Counted from the first letter of the stretch, positions 30,342 through 40,909 are shown. The stretch is DNA of 64,000 nucleotides from Rossellomorea sp. AcN35-11 (GCA_030388825.1 CP128835.1:2288001-2352000); one strand, 5' to 3'. Made by a program: numbers and translations. The notes: a model not told the origin generated them from the sequence alone.

Positions 30342-31088
30342 ATGAGTTATGAGCGTTTTGCTTATGTTTACGATTATTTAATGCAGGACGTCCCGTACGA
30401 CGGCTGGCTTGAGTTTTTCAATAGGCAGGCTGACACTTATGGAATCGATGGAAACCGTGTCCTTGATTTAGCATGTGGCACGGGGGAATTATCCCTGCGC
30501 CTTGTCGGTGAAGGATACGATGTAACGGGGGTGGATCTTTCTGAAGATATGCTGCATGTTGCGAAAGAAAAGGCTTTGGAAATGAACGTTAAGCTTCCCC
30601 TTTTTCAACAGGACATGTCCCAGCTCGATTCACTTGGTGAATACGATGTCATTACGATTTTTTGTGATTCTCTCAATTACCTAGAGGATGAAATGGATGT
30701 GGTGAATACATTCAATCGTGTATATTCTCATCTGAAACAAGATGGCTTATTTCTGTTTGATGTACATTCCATCTTTAAAATGACGCAAATATTCATCAAT
30801 CAGACGTTTACCCATACGGATGAACAGGTCTCTTACATATGGGATTGCTTCCCGGGGGAGCTGCCGAATAGTGTAGAGCATGAGCTGACCTTCTTCGTTA
30901 AACTTGATGAAACGGGTCAGTATGAAAGAGTTGAAGAGCTTCACAAACAGCGCACGTACCCGATTTTGACCATAAAGGAATGGTTAAAGGAAGCCGGGTT
31001 CGAAATACTGAATATCACTGCGGATTTTAGGAATGAAGCCCCTTCTGACCATAGTGAAAGAATTTTCTTCACTTGTTTGAAGAAATGA
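30342..31088 (+). CDS. yqeM: YqeM, class I SAM-dependent methyltransferase
   Basis: Putative methyltransferase of unknown substrate. The 248-residue protein has the SAM site VLDLACGTGELSLRL near residue 40 and VTGVDLSEDMLHVA next to it. The last gene of the yqeG operon here, followed by a terminator. Confidence 0.92.
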   Translation: MSYERFAYVYDYLMQDVPYDGWLEFFNRQADTYGIDGNRVLDLACGTGELSLRLVGEGYDVTGVDLSEDMLHVAKEKALEMNVKLPLFQQDMSQLDSLGEYDVITIFCDSLNYLEDEMDVVNTFNRVYSHLKQDGLFLFDVHSIFKMTQIFINQTFTHTDEQVSYIWDCFPGELPNSVEHELTFFVKLDETGQYERVEELHKQRTYPILTIKEWLKEAGFEILNITADFRNEAPSDHSERIFFTCLKK

Positions 31089-31091
31089 TGG

Positions 31092-31136
31092 AAAGCCGGA
31101 TTGCATCCTCCTTAAAAAAGGATGGACCGGCTTTTT
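31092..31136 (+). terminator. Terminator after yqeM
   Basis: AAAGCCGG pairs with CCGGCTTT; an inner stem ATCCTCCTT/AAGGAT strengthens it; T-run follows. Confidence 0.8.
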
Positions 31137-31218
31137 GTTTTGCACTCCGCACAAAATAGAAAAAACCTTACAAATGGGAAGGAAAAAAGAAGGAAAAACA
31201 AAAATGTTGTCGAAATAT

Positions 31219-31242
31219 AAAAAAGGAGCCTCTCTAGACTCC
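31219..31242 (-). terminator. Terminator of comER (minus strand)
   Basis: Read on the minus strand: GGAGTC TAGAGA GGCTCC then TTTTTT. It overlaps the comER stop codon. Confidence 0.65.
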
Positions 31243-32055
31243 AAATTGAGATTTCGTCCCTTCAATATCATCCACGAATTTTTCTTGTGTTGCTTCGAAT
31301 AACTTCTCGAAAACATCCCCTAATTCTCTTTCCATGACTGAAATACCAATACCCGTCACTCCGCCTTTTACACACACCTTCTCCTGAAGAGTCGGTAATG
31401 TATAAACCTTCTTCTTTAATAAATCCCCAAGACCAACAAGCATTTCGGATGCCAGAACGGTAGCCGTTTCCCTGTCTATGTCTGTCACTTCCACCGCAGC
31501 ATCAATGAATCTCTGCGTGACATAACTGAAGAACGCCGGTCCGCAGCTGACAATGTCAGAAGCCACCCGTGTTACATGTTCCCCAATCACGACAGGTGTG
31601 GAAATATGCTCGGCAAGTCTGGTTAAATCCTTCCTCCATTTATCTGAACACCGACTTCCATATGTCAAAAGTGATACCCCGCTCAATGCACGGTTGGTGA
31701 TGCTGGGTATAAATCGTGCGCAGGAACTGGACAGCAAGGATTCTAACTGATCTACGCTTACGGGACTGGTTATGGAAACGACGCATTTGTCTTTTGTGAA
31801 GCATTTCTTATTCTCCTGAATCACATCAAAAACATCGTGTGGTTTAACACAAATGAAGATTAAGTCGGATGATGCGATCACTTCTTCATTTGAATGGCTT
31901 ACATTCAGTTTATTCCATTTTTCCTTTATATCCTCGGCTTTTTTTAAGGAACGATTGGTGATATAAAGATGTGAAGGAGAAATCGCTTTTGATTCAATGA
32001 GAGCTTCTATAATGATTTTCCCCATGTTCCCCGTTCCAATGATACCTATTTTCAT
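31234..32055 (-). CDS. comER: ComER, ProC-like late competence protein
   Basis: Member of the pyrroline-5-carboxylate reductase fold encoded divergently from comEA in Bacillus; a link to competence or sporulation has been proposed but catalysis is unproven. The 273-residue protein begins MKIGIIGTGNMGKIIIEALI (NAD(P)-binding loop) and has CGPAFFSYVTQRFIDAA. Start ATG 32055 follows GGAGGG by six bases; an ATG seven codons upstream lacks a site. Confidence 0.9.
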   Translation of the reverse strand: MKIGIIGTGNMGKIIIEALIESKAISPSHLYITNRSLKKAEDIKEKWNKLNVSHSNEEVIASSDLIFICVKPHDVFDVIQENKKCFTKDKCVVSITSPVSVDQLESLLSSSCARFIPSITNRALSGVSLLTYGSRCSDKWRKDLTRLAEHISTPVVIGEHVTRVASDIVSCGPAFFSYVTQRFIDAAVEVTDIDRETATVLASEMLVGLGDLLKKKVYTLPTLQEKVCVKGGVTGIGISVMERELGDVFEKLFEATQEKFVDDIEGTKSQFGV

Positions 32056-32135
32056 ATGCAGCCCTCCTTCTATCACACTCTCTCCTAAAACTTATGAATT
32101 CCTTGCAATGAATATTCCATTAGAGGTGATTTCCT

Positions 32136-32738
32136 GTGCAGACCATAATTGAAAAGTACCGGACGATTCTTGTGATTCTTGTGATTTGTGGCATTGTCTT
32201 GATTGCATATGTATTAAAAACTTCTTCTCCTCCTATTGAAGAGGATTCTATTGCAGCAGTACCTGTACAACAAAAAAAAGAGCCTGAGGAAGTGAAAACG
32301 GTCGATAAAGTGTATGTAGATGTGAAGGGGGAGGTCGTCAGGCCAGGGTTATACGAAGTAAGACAAGGGGATCGATTGAAATTCGTCATCGACCGTGCCG
32401 GAGGGTTCACTGAACAAGCGGATAAAAAGGTTATTAATTTAGCGGTGAAGGTGGCAGATGAAATGATGATCTATGTCCCTCGTATTGGAGAAATTGAAAC
32501 GCCTCCGCAGATTTCAGCACTCAACGGGTCAGAACCTTCCAAAGATAAGATCAACATCAATACTGCTTCCCAGGAGGAATTCGAGACCTTGCCAGGTATC
32601 GGACCTGCTAAAGCTTCATCCTTCGTTCAATACCGGGAAGAAAACGGGCCATTTTCATCTATTGATGACATTAAGAATATTTCTGGGATCGGTGAAAAAA
32701 CATTTGAAAAGTTAAAAGAATATATTTCCGTTCAATGA
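32136..32738 (+). CDS. comEA: ComEA competence DNA receptor
   Basis: Membrane-anchored DNA-binding protein that captures double-stranded DNA for uptake. The 200-residue product has an N-terminal anchor (residues 8-27), a SLBB-like domain (VYVDVKGEVVRPGLYEV), and a C-terminal double helix-hairpin-helix (ININTASQEEFETLPGIG). GTG start behind TAGAGGTGATTTCCT. Confidence 0.95.
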   Translation: MQTIIEKYRTILVILVICGIVLIAYVLKTSSPPIEEDSIAAVPVQQKKEPEEVKTVDKVYVDVKGEVVRPGLYEVRQGDRLKFVIDRAGGFTEQADKKVINLAVKVADEMMIYVPRIGEIETPPQISALNGSEPSKDKININTASQEEFETLPGIGPAKASSFVQYREENGPFSSIDDIKNISGIGEKTFEKLKEYISVQ

Positions 32739-32820
32739 ATTGACGAACAATAGCCAGTCTATATACACTTAAACAAGAATCAAGGAATATGAAAGCCAAA
32801 AAATAGAGGGGAGAATGAAG

Positions 32821-33382
32821 ATGGGAAGAATCGCCTGGCATCAATATTTTATGGCTCAAAGTCAACTCCTTGCCCTAAGGAGTACATGTACACGGCTTGC
32901 GGTAGGGGCTACGATCGTACGTGATAAGCGCATCATTGCAGGAGGCTATAACGGGTCCATTGCAGGAGGGGATCATTGCATAGATGAAGGGTGCTACGTC
33001 ATTGACAATCACTGTGTGAGGACGATCCACGCTGAGATGAATGCCCTGTTGCAATGCTCAAAATTCGGGGTGGGAACACAGAACGCAGATATATACGTCA
33101 CTCACTTCCCATGTTTACAATGTTGTAAAGCCCTTATTCAAGCAGGGATTAAAACGGTGTATTATGCCAAAGATTATAAAAATCATCCCTATGCCGTTGA
33201 ATTATTTGAAGGCCGGAGTACATGTGGAGAAAGTGTCTTTTCATGAAAGCAGCATGGATGTTCATCATAGAGAAAAAGCCTCTTTGATGCTTCGAATGAT
33301 GGAAGACTTGAGAAAGCAGGGCATGGAAGATGACAAGATTACTCATTATGAACAAGAATACATAAAACTCTTTAATGAATAA
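32821..33382 (+). pseudogene. comEB: ComEB dCMP deaminase family protein, frameshifted as sequenced
   Basis: Zinc-dependent deoxycytidylate deaminase family, second gene of the comE operon. The HAE motif TIHAEMNALL and the Zn cysteines PCLQCCKALI are in the first frame (to 33246). The frame shifts near GAAGGCC (33208-33214), after which AGVHVEKVSFHESS continues in another frame to 33382. Dropping one G, or restoring two A's (giving FEKAGV), gives about 186 residues, the normal size. The start at ATG 32821 is seven bases after GGGGAG. Confidence 0.85.
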
Positions 33383-35655
33383 GGGAATATGCCTTGATTT
33401 GGCGATTTCAGCATTGTCAGGGACGCTATTGGCACTTCAATTTCATTGGGGTGCTGCTGTTCTTTCCCTGCATATTCTTTCCCTCATCCTCAGAAAGACG
33501 ACCTACATTGGTCTTTATCTCTGCTTCGCGGTCCTATGTTTTTCCTTTCTAAATGCCACTATTCAAGAAAAAAAGACAGAAGACCGATCTGTCACCTCAG
33601 ACTGAAACGGACGTTTTCCAATTCGTCATCGAGGATATCCCCAACATAGACGGAAATACCTTTGTTTCCCTTGCCCGAATAAAAAATGAGAAGGTTCTTG
33701 TGCGCCATTTCTTCTCAACAGAAACAGAAAAGCGGCGGTTTCAAGGAATAAAAGCCGGTTTCAGTTGTGAAGTGAAAGGAGAACTTTCAGAACCGAATGC
33801 GAATAAAAACCCAAACTTGTTTCATTATAAAAAGTATTTATCCCATCAGGGTGTTTATTGGATTCTAGATGTAAAGCGGTTCGATAAATGTGAAGATCAG
33901 AGCACGTGGAAACACACCCTGATCCATCTGAGATTCAATGGACTGAAAAAAATCGAAAGAGAATTTCCACCTTCAACGGCAGGGGTGACCCAGGCGTTGA
34001 TATTCGGAGAAACAGGCATGATCTCAGAAGAAACGATGAAGGCATTCAGGGAATTGGGTGTCGTTCATTTGCTGGCGATTTCAGGGCTTCACGTCGGGTT
34101 GATTTTTACGATTCTTTACTACTTTTTATTAAGGATCGGTATAACAAAAGAAGCGGTTACATGGATAGCGATTGGTTTTCTTTTAAGTTATATCATACTG
34201 ACAGGCGCATCTCCATCTGTTATCAGGGCATCTTCCATGCTGATTGTAATCCTTTTAAGCAGGAAAGTTGCAAGCCACCTGCGCGTCATCGACAGTTTTG
34301 CAATCGTACTGCTTCTATGTATAGTATTCGAGCCATTTTCTGTATTCAATGTGGGGTTTCAGTTGTCCTTTATGGTGAGTTTTTCACTGGTGGTATCCTC
34401 TGCAGCTATAGCGAAGACTACTTCATCCATGGCACAGTTATGGAAGGTGACACTTGTCGCTCAGCTATCTTCCTTCCCTATCATCATTTATCATTTTTAT
34501 GAATTCTCTGTAATCGGCTTCGTTACAAACCTGCTATACGTCCCGCTTTTCTCTTTCATTGTCCTTCCTCTCTCTATTTTCGTCTTTTTCATATACTCCA
34601 TTGAACCTGTTGAGTGGTTGATGCTAGTCTATACAGAACTTTTAGATGGTATCCAATGGATCTCCACCTTCACTGCATCATTTCCTTATAGCACCATCGT
34701 CATGGGAAGACCATCCTTCCTCTTCATGCTTGTCTATCTCATACTGCTTTTTAGTGTGTTCGTTCTCATGGAACAACGGCACTTTTGGCTTTCCGGTTTG
34801 TTCTTCCTTCTTTGTCTATCCATCCATCTTCTGATCAACACCTATAATCCCTATGGGGAAGTCGTCTTTATAGATGTAGGACAGGGGGATGCTGCGTTGA
34901 TCAAACTCCCATACAATCGGGGGACTTACCTTATTGATACTGGAGGGGAAGTGCAGTTCCAGAAGGAAAAATGGGAGGAGAAAATCAATCCCTTTTCTGT
35001 AGGAGAAGACATTCTTGTACCCTTCTTGAAAAGTAAAGGTATTTCTTCCCTGGACGGGCTGATTTTAACCCACGGGGACATGGATCATATCGGGGGAGCG
35101 GAAGCGGTCATTGCAGAGATGAACGTGAAAGAAATCTTAATCAGCCCTAATAGCGAAGAAAAACAAGGAATGAAGAACATTGTAAATGTCTCCAGGGGAA
35201 AAGGAATTCCTGTAAAGGAAGTGAAGGTTCCATATCATTGGGCAGGTGCCCATAATGGGCTGCACATCGTTTCTCCCAAGGACGATACTTACGAAGGGAA
35301 CAATGATTCCATTGTGTTGTATGGAGAAATTGGTTCTATGAAATGGCTGTTGACCGGAGATATGGAAGAGCAGGGGGAAAGAGAGTTGATTGAAACATTT
35401 GATTTGCAGGTTGATGTGTTAAAAGTGGGCCATCACGGAAGTGATACAAGTACGTCAGAAGAGTTCCTTGATGAAATCAATCCATCTGTGGCCGTGATCT
35501 CTGCAGGAGAAAGCAACCGTTTCGGACACCCTCATAGAGAAGTGATGGACCGATTAAAGAACAGGGGAATCGTCATCTTCATAACGGGGGAGAATGGAGC
35601 GATCACCTACCGTTTTCGTGATAGACAAGGAACGTTTTCAGCCCACCTGCCATAG
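33375..35655 (+). pseudogene. comEC: ComEC DNA-uptake channel, frameshifted as sequenced
   Basis: Polytopic membrane protein forming the DNA entry channel, with a C-terminal metallo-beta-lactamase-like domain. The first 76 codons (33375-33605) hold the N-terminal hydrophobic segments; the rest (in register from before 33601) has the OB-like domain, the competence domain (LLAISGLHVGLIF) and the lactamase motifs HGDMDHIGG and HHGSDTS. An extra base, most simply in the A7 run at 33568-33574, explains the break; repaired length is 759. Overlaps comEB by eight bases. Confidence 0.88.
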
Positions 35656-35691
35656 GATGTAAAACAAAACAAATTAAGCGCTAATGAAAAA

Positions 35692-35795
35692 GAGGCAGAC
35701 CGATTGTAAAGAATCAGGCATTCAACCCATCCGTATGATACACAAGTACCATATATGGAAATTGAATAAACCGGAATCTTTTGATGGTCTGCCTC
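35692..35795. repeat. 104-bp extended imperfect palindrome after comEC
   Basis: GAGGCAGACC (35692-35701) pairs exactly with GGTCTGCCTC (35786-35795). Further pairing inward: AAAGAATCAGG with CCGGAATCTTT, ATTCAA with TTGAAT, CCAT with ATGG. No T-run follows on the plus strand, so it is a hairpin repeat or weak terminator between converging comEC and yqzM. Confidence 0.7.
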
Positions 35796-35805
35796 CTATC
35801 TTTCA

Positions 35806-35940
35806 TTAAGAGCCAATGAACTTAATAACAGTTGCAATAACGAACATCGTAGCAAAGAATCCAAAAGAAACAATAAAGCCTACGCCTGAATCTACTGCAT
35901 CATTTCTTTTTGATTGTACATTCTTTTCAAATTGATTCAC
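35806..35940 (-). CDS. yqzM: YqzM family small membrane protein
   Basis: A 44-residue product starting at GTG 35940 (NQFEKNVQSKRNDAVDSGVG) with one membrane segment in the second half (FIVSFGFFATMFVIATVIKF). AGGAGGGG lies five bases before the GTG, while the longer frame upstream lacks a site. Conserved in Bacillaceae between comEC and holA; function unknown. Confidence 0.9.
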   Translation of the reverse strand: MNQFEKNVQSKRNDAVDSGVGFIVSFGFFATMFVIATVIKFIGS

Positions 35941-36085
35941 AACTACCCCTCCTATTTCTATTCTAGTATAGAACATCGCCTGTAAAAAATCTATACTTCC
36001 CTTTACTTTTTCCTTTACTGACAAGAGTTGTCACCTATAAGTTCCCCATCGTGGGTGACACTAATCATTACAAAGGAAATACCGC

Positions 36086-36163
36086 CTGACGGATAAGGTT
36101 CCTAGGTCTTCTCCGTCAGCGTTAATATAGATATAGGGGGTGTCCTAACAGACGGATGTCCCC
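36086..36163. other. Hairpins in the yqzM-holA gap
   Basis: CTGACGGA (36086-36093) pairs with TCCGTCAG (36112-36119), and GGGGGTGTCC (36136-36145) pairs with GGATGTCCCC (36154-36163, three wobble pairs) followed by TTT. The 277-base gap (35941-36217) has no gene I can support; it must hold the yqzM promoter (minus) and the holA promoter (plus). Confidence 0.45.
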
Positions 36164-36217
36164 TTTACCACTTGTCAAAACCAAAAAGCTTTTTTACCAT
36201 AGAGTAGAGAAAAGATA

Positions 36218-37261
36218 ATGGAGAGTGCTGACTTGGTTATTGATGCATGGAAAAAAATAGAAAAATCTCAATTCGCACCCGTATACTTAGTTTACGGAAA
36301 TGAGTCATTTATTATTAATGAAACGAAACAAAGGATTGTCTCGAGCTCCCTTTCGGAGGAAGAGATGGATTTTAACTTTTCAAGCTATGACATGGAAGAG
36401 ACACCTGTGGAAGTGGCGATAGAAGATGCAGAAACGTTTCCGTTTATGGGAGAGAGAAGGGTCGTCATCATCCAAAACCCTGTTTTTTTAACAGCTGAAA
36501 AAACAAAGGGAAAGGTTGAGCATAATATTAAACGATTGGAACAATACATACAATCACCTGCGCCTTATACTGTTCTGGTCATTGCAGCTAATTATGAAAA
36601 ATTGGACGAGCGTAAAAAAATCACCAAGTCCTTGAAAAAACTGGCAGAAGTCATAGAAGCCAAAAAGCTGAATGAGCATGAGTTAAAATCGTGGGTAAGG
36701 GAAAGAGCCGCGTCAAATAGCGTTCAAATCGACGAGAGCGCCATTGAATCATTGCTGGCGCTGGCTGGAACCAATCTGATGATGCTTACACAGGAGCTGG
36801 ACAAACTTTCCTTATACGCAAGTGATACCAACAGAATCGACATGGAAGTGGTTGAACGCTTAACAGCCCGCTCCCTGGAACAAAATATTTTTGCACTGGT
36901 GGATAAAGTTGTTCATAGAAGGATTGATGAGGCACTTAGAATTTATTATGATCTGCTCAAGCAAAACGAGGAGCCGTTGAAAATCTTATCGATACTGGCA
37001 GGCCAGTTCAGACTTATTTACGGAACAAAGGAACTGTCAAGAAAGGGATATGGGCAGCAAAAAATAGCATCTTATTTAAAAGTCCACCCTTTCCGGGTCA
37101 AACTTGCAGCAGGACAGGCAAAACATTTCAACGATAAACAGCTCGCGCACATCATCGAATTGTTGGCACAGGGAGATTACGAAATCAAAACAGGAAAAAT
37201 CAAAAAAGAACTGATGATTGAAATGTTCCTATTTAAACTTCATGAAAAGAGTTTTACATGA
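36218..37261 (+). CDS. holA: DNA polymerase III delta subunit
   Basis: Clamp-loader subunit that opens the beta clamp. The 347-residue protein has the family blocks APVYLVYGNESFIINET near the N-terminus, a central AAA-like region and a C-terminal helical domain (LKILSILAGQFRLIYGTKEL). The ribosome binding site is weak (AGAGTAGAGAAAAG). Followed by a perfect bidirectional terminator shared with rpsT. Confidence 0.94.
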   Translation: MESADLVIDAWKKIEKSQFAPVYLVYGNESFIINETKQRIVSSSLSEEEMDFNFSSYDMEETPVEVAIEDAETFPFMGERRVVIIQNPVFLTAEKTKGKVEHNIKRLEQYIQSPAPYTVLVIAANYEKLDERKKITKSLKKLAEVIEAKKLNEHELKSWVRERAASNSVQIDESAIESLLALAGTNLMMLTQELDKLSLYASDTNRIDMEVVERLTARSLEQNIFALVDKVVHRRIDEALRIYYDLLKQNEEPLKILSILAGQFRLIYGTKELSRKGYGQQKIASYLKVHPFRVKLAAGQAKHFNDKQLAHIIELLAQGDYEIKTGKIKKELMIEMFLFKLHEKSFT

Positions 37262-37270
37262 TTTACAATT

Positions 37271-37308
37271 AAAAAACCCACCCGGCTTTAAAGCCGGGTG
37301 GGTTTTTT
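37271..37308. terminator. Bidirectional terminator between holA and rpsT
   Basis: Perfect palindrome: AAAAAACCCACCCGGCTTT pairs with AAAGCCGGGTGGGTTTTTT. Confidence 0.95.
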
Positions 37309-37310
37309 AA

Positions 37311-37562
37311 TTAGTTCGCTTTTTTCATAAGGCGAGACTTATGACGATCTGCAGCGTTTTTGTGGATAAGACCTTTTTGAGCTGCTTTGTCTAATTGACG
37401 TACCGCTTCTGTCACTAAATCTTTTGCGTTATCTGCGCTGTTTGCAGTCGCAGCTTCTGCTTTCTTGATTGCAGTACGCATTGTAGATTTTACAGCAGCG
37501 TTTTGAGCGTTACGCTCGTTGCTAGTTTTTACACGCTTGATAGCTGATTTAATGTTTGGCAT
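37311..37562 (-). CDS. rpsT: 30S ribosomal protein S20
   Basis: Small basic ribosomal protein binding 16S rRNA. The 83-residue product begins [20 protein letters not shown] after Met and ends [12 protein letters not shown], the S20 pattern. GGAGGTGA precedes ATG 37562; the three-codon-longer frame would overlap that site. Confidence 0.97.
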   Translation of the reverse strand: MPNIKSAIKRVKTSNERNAQNAAVKSTMRTAIKKAEAATANSADNAKDLVTEAVRQLDKAAQKGLIHKNAADRHKSRLMKKAN

Positions 37563-37763
37563 TCCTGTCACCTCCTATAAAAGGATCGAGATTCTATGTG
37601 ACTCGATTTAAATTCCTAAACAATAAGAACAAATGATATTTTATCAAACGAACTATGATATTGCAATACTCTGTCGTGAAATTAAACGAGTGAATGAACC
37701 TATACCAAAAAGGTAAACATAAAAAAATAGCAGATAAGATCTTGAAGCGGAGGTAGAGTTCAA

Positions 37764-38873
37764 ATGAAAAATGAAGAAATCGATTACAGTAAATATTCCG
37801 TTCGTACCGATCTTGCCGTCGAAGCAAGGGAAATGGTGGTCAATGATCAAGCGGAGGATACATCATCTATTCAGGGAGTCATGATTAAAGAGAAAGAAGA
37901 AGATGGAGTGAAAGTTTCCCTCGTCACCGTCACACCTGAGGGAGAAGAAAAAATCGGGAAAAAACCCGGCAACTATTTAACCATCGAGGCCCATGGGATC
38001 CGCCAGGAAGATGCAGAGCTTCAACAAAAGGTCGAAAAGGTCTTTGCAAAAGAATTCAACCATTTTTTAATGGAAAATAAAATCAGTAAAAATGCAAGCT
38101 GTTTAATTGTAGGACTTGGAAACTGGAATGTGACGCCCGATTCGTTAGGTCCAAGAGTCTGTGAGGATATTATTGTCACGAGACATTTATTTGAACTGCA
38201 TCCGGAGTCAGTGGAAGAGGGGTATCGACCGGTCAGTGCCCTTGTACCTGGTGTGATGGGTCTGACGGGTATCGAGACGAGCGATATCATTTTTGGTGTT
38301 GTGGAGAAATCCAAACCCGATTTTATTATCGCTATTGATGCACTGGCTTCCCGTTCCATTGAACGCGTCAATTCCACCATTCAGATTTCAGATACCGGTA
38401 TACATCCGGGATCGGGTGTAGGGAACAAACGAAAAGGGCTGGACCAGGAGACGTTAGGCGTTCCGGTAATTGCCATCGGGGTTCCCACCGTACTGGATGC
38501 AGTAACGATTGTGAGTGATACGGTTGACTTTCTATTAAAGCATTTCGGGAAAGAGATGAGAGAAGGAGGGCGCCCGTCCAGATCCCTCGCACCAGCAGGA
38601 CTAAGTTTCGGTGAGAGAAGGAAATTAACAGAGGAAGATCTTCCTGAAGAACAGCATCGTCAAACGTTTATGGGGATAGTTGGAACTCTGGAAGATCAGG
38701 AAAAACGAAAACTGATTCATGAAGTATTGACTCCCATCGGCCATAACTTGATGGTCACACCTAAAGAGGTGGATGTGTTCATGGAAGACATGGCAAATCT
38801 TATTGCAAGCGGGCTGAACGCTGCACTCCATGATGCGGTTGATCAGGAGAATACGGGGTATCAGACGAGATAG
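37764..38873 (+). CDS. gpr: Germination protease Gpr
   Basis: Spore protease that degrades small acid-soluble proteins on germination; made in the forespore as a zymogen. The 369-residue protein has [17 protein letters not shown] near residue 118, [15 protein letters not shown] near 160, and [20 protein letters not shown] near 190. GCGGAGGTAGAG upstream. A terminator follows, so spoIIP is separately transcribed. Confidence 0.97.
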   Translation: MKNEEIDYSKYSVRTDLAVEAREMVVNDQAEDTSSIQGVMIKEKEEDGVKVSLVTVTPEGEEKIGKKPGNYLTIEAHGIRQEDAELQQKVEKVFAKEFNHFLMENKISKNASCLIVGLGNWNVTPDSLGPRVCEDIIVTRHLFELHPESVEEGYRPVSALVPGVMGLTGIETSDIIFGVVEKSKPDFIIAIDALASRSIERVNSTIQISDTGIHPGSGVGNKRKGLDQETLGVPVIAIGVPTVLDAVTIVSDTVDFLLKHFGKEMREGGRPSRSLAPAGLSFGERRKLTEEDLPEEQHRQTFMGIVGTLEDQEKRKLIHEVLTPIGHNLMVTPKEVDVFMEDMANLIASGLNAALHDAVDQENTGYQTR

Positions 38874-38890
38874 ATTGCAGATGAAGGAAG

Positions 38891-38926
38891 CGCCTCAGGG
38901 ACAGGAAAGGTCCTTGAGGCGTTTTT
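38891..38926 (+). terminator. Terminator after gpr
   Basis: CGCCTCAGGGAC pairs with GTCCTTGAGGCG (one mismatch), followed by TTTTT. Confidence 0.85.
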
Positions 38927-39345
38927 GGATTGCTGAATATGTGAGGCAGTGGTTTCAGATCTTGAATATACTGGCCCCTCAATCGGGTCGTCTTGAAAGA
39001 ACGTGTACCTGATATAGGTTCATTTTCACTTACAGGCAAAAAGATGACGGGCTTCCTAATAATAATATGCTGCTGAACCTTTCAATAAGAGGTAAAAGGC
39101 TGGATTTTTAGCAGAAAGGGGTTACTCGCCATGAACATCGTCATTCCCTCTCTTGGAAACCCCACCCATATCACTATCCTCCAGCTATTGATCTTTAATT
39201 CAAATACTTCACCCATCTACCAAAATAATAGATTCTGCCGTTTAACTTTCATCCAAAAACCTCATACTGACTATTAAATATAGTTCTACCATCTCTATCA
39301 ATGTCATACATTGTACTAGAGTAGATTGAAGGAAAGGGTGAGAGA
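38927..39345 (+). other. Intergenic region before spoIIP with possible sigma-E -10 element
   Basis: About 420 bases with no supportable gene. CATACATT at 39305-39312 fits the sigma-E -10 consensus (CATACAHT), 34 bases before the spoIIP ATG, but I see no good -35 at the expected distance. The rest shows nothing I recognise. Confidence 0.4.
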
Positions 39346-40554
39346 ATGAGGCCGTATAACTCGTCGAACTATGTAGTAGCGATTAATATGTCAACGATAC
39401 TGAGAGGAATGTTGATCTTCGTTGTTGGTATGCTTGCCATTTTTTCTGTAACGGGCATCCTCACTTCCCTGAATCCTGAATACAGAATTACTTCGAATTC
39501 ACTTAATGAAGCGGCATCCAATGTGAAGGGTGAGGCACTATATAAGATCCTGGCAATGGAAAACAGGTCATTCAATCAGATATTGACGGAAGAGGAACAG
39601 GCTTTACCCAGCTTGACCTCCATCTTCTTTCAAGTAGCTACCAATGTAAGCTTTGAAGATCCCCGCAGCTTATTGGGGAGAGAGCTTCCAGGGTTCTCCA
39701 TTTTCGATGGAGAGATTCTGGTAGCTGGGGAAGGGACGGATTTCACGAATATGCCCATGGAATCCGTGCCACCCCCTGAAGCTCTTGAAGCAGGAAATGA
39801 AGCCCCCCTCAAAAACGTGGACGGACTCAAAGAACCCCATCAAAAAAGTGGAGATGTGTCCCCTCCTTTATCCACAGGGAATAAAAAAACGGTTCACCTC
39901 TACTTTACCCATACCCGTGAATCCTATCTTCCCTATTTGTCTGGGGTCACAAATCCTGATTCAGCCATGCACTCAAAAATCAATGTCACCAAAGTGGGGG
40001 ATATGGTGAAGAAGAACTTAGAGGACCTTGGAATCGGAACGAGCATTGATAAAACCGATGTGATAAAGAATTTAAACAATAAGGGGTTGGATTACTGGGC
40101 TGCTTATCAGGAGTCACGACCTTTGGTGCAGGCGGCCATGACGAGCAATAAAGACTTACTGTATCTTGTTGACATCCACCGGGATTCCCAGCGAAGGGCC
40201 ATCACGACGGGAACCATCAACGGAAAGTCCTATGCCAAGCTTGCCTTTGTCGTTGGTGAAGAACATCCGAACTATGAGGCGAATTTAAAGGTGGCAAAGG
40301 AACTTCATACACTGCTGGAATCTAAATACAAAGGGATCTCAAGGGGAGTCATCGCCAAAAAGGGGAGCGGGACGAACGGGAAATTCAATCAAGATCTATC
40401 AGGTAACGCCATGTTATTGGAGTTTGGCGGAGTCGATAATACCTTCGAAGAATTGGAACGAACCGCCCAGGCCTTTGCAGACGTATTCGCTGATTATTAT
40501 TGGAAGGCTGAGAAGGTGAATCACTCACCAGTCATTCCGGCTCTAAGTCAATAA
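39346..40554 (+). CDS. spoIIP: SpoIIP stage II sporulation peptidoglycan hydrolase
   Basis: Amidase/endopeptidase that works with SpoIID and SpoIIM to move the mother-cell membrane during engulfment. The 402-residue protein has one N-terminal membrane anchor (residues 17-40) and the SpoIIP catalytic region: VHLYFTHTRESYLPYL with the metal histidine, YLVDIHRDSQRR, and LLEFGGVDNTFEEL with the catalytic-site glutamate. GAAAGGGTGAGAGA precedes the ATG. Confidence 0.95.
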   Translation: MRPYNSSNYVVAINMSTILRGMLIFVVGMLAIFSVTGILTSLNPEYRITSNSLNEAASNVKGEALYKILAMENRSFNQILTEEEQALPSLTSIFFQVATNVSFEDPRSLLGRELPGFSIFDGEILVAGEGTDFTNMPMESVPPPEALEAGNEAPLKNVDGLKEPHQKSGDVSPPLSTGNKKTVHLYFTHTRESYLPYLSGVTNPDSAMHSKINVTKVGDMVKKNLEDLGIGTSIDKTDVIKNLNNKGLDYWAAYQESRPLVQAAMTSNKDLLYLVDIHRDSQRRAITTGTINGKSYAKLAFVVGEEHPNYEANLKVAKELHTLLESKYKGISRGVIAKKGSGTNGKFNQDLSGNAMLLEFGGVDNTFEELERTAQAFADVFADYYWKAEKVNHSPVIPALSQ

Positions 40555-40570
40555 AGAAAAGGATGAACGA

Positions 40571-40909
40571 ATGATGATCAAATTCTTCTTTAAATGTGGA
40601 CTGCTGCTGTCAGCATTATTTATCGGGGTCCTCCTGGGAATGCAATATGCCAACGAAGGGATTGTGGAAATGAAGGGGCACGAACCCCAAAAGTTCACTT
40701 CACCGGTAGGGGTGAGTCAGGACGATGAAGGAAATGTAGAAGCCTCATTCCTTGGCCATGAAGTAGAATCCAAATCTCTGAGCGAAAAGAAAGCCGAGTT
40801 GGAAGACATGAAAGCCTTTAATGTATTTTCTTCCATCGGGAAGGCATTGGCGAATACCATTGAAAGTATCACCAATGAAATAGTGAACTTTATCGCTTCG
40901 TTGATATAG
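40571..40909 (+). CDS. yqxA: YqxA, DUF3679 family protein
   Basis: A 112-residue protein with a signal-anchor-like hydrophobic N-terminus (residues 8-25) and a charged extracytoplasmic region with C-terminal amphipathic helix. Matches the YqxA gene found between spoIIP and lepA in Bacillus; function unknown. ATGATG at 40571 and 40574 are both possible starts behind AAAGGATGAACG. Confidence 0.85.
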   Translation: MMIKFFFKCGLLLSALFIGVLLGMQYANEGIVEMKGHEPQKFTSPVGVSQDDEGNVEASFLGHEVESKSLSEKKAELEDMKAFNVFSSIGKALANTIESITNEIVNFIASLI

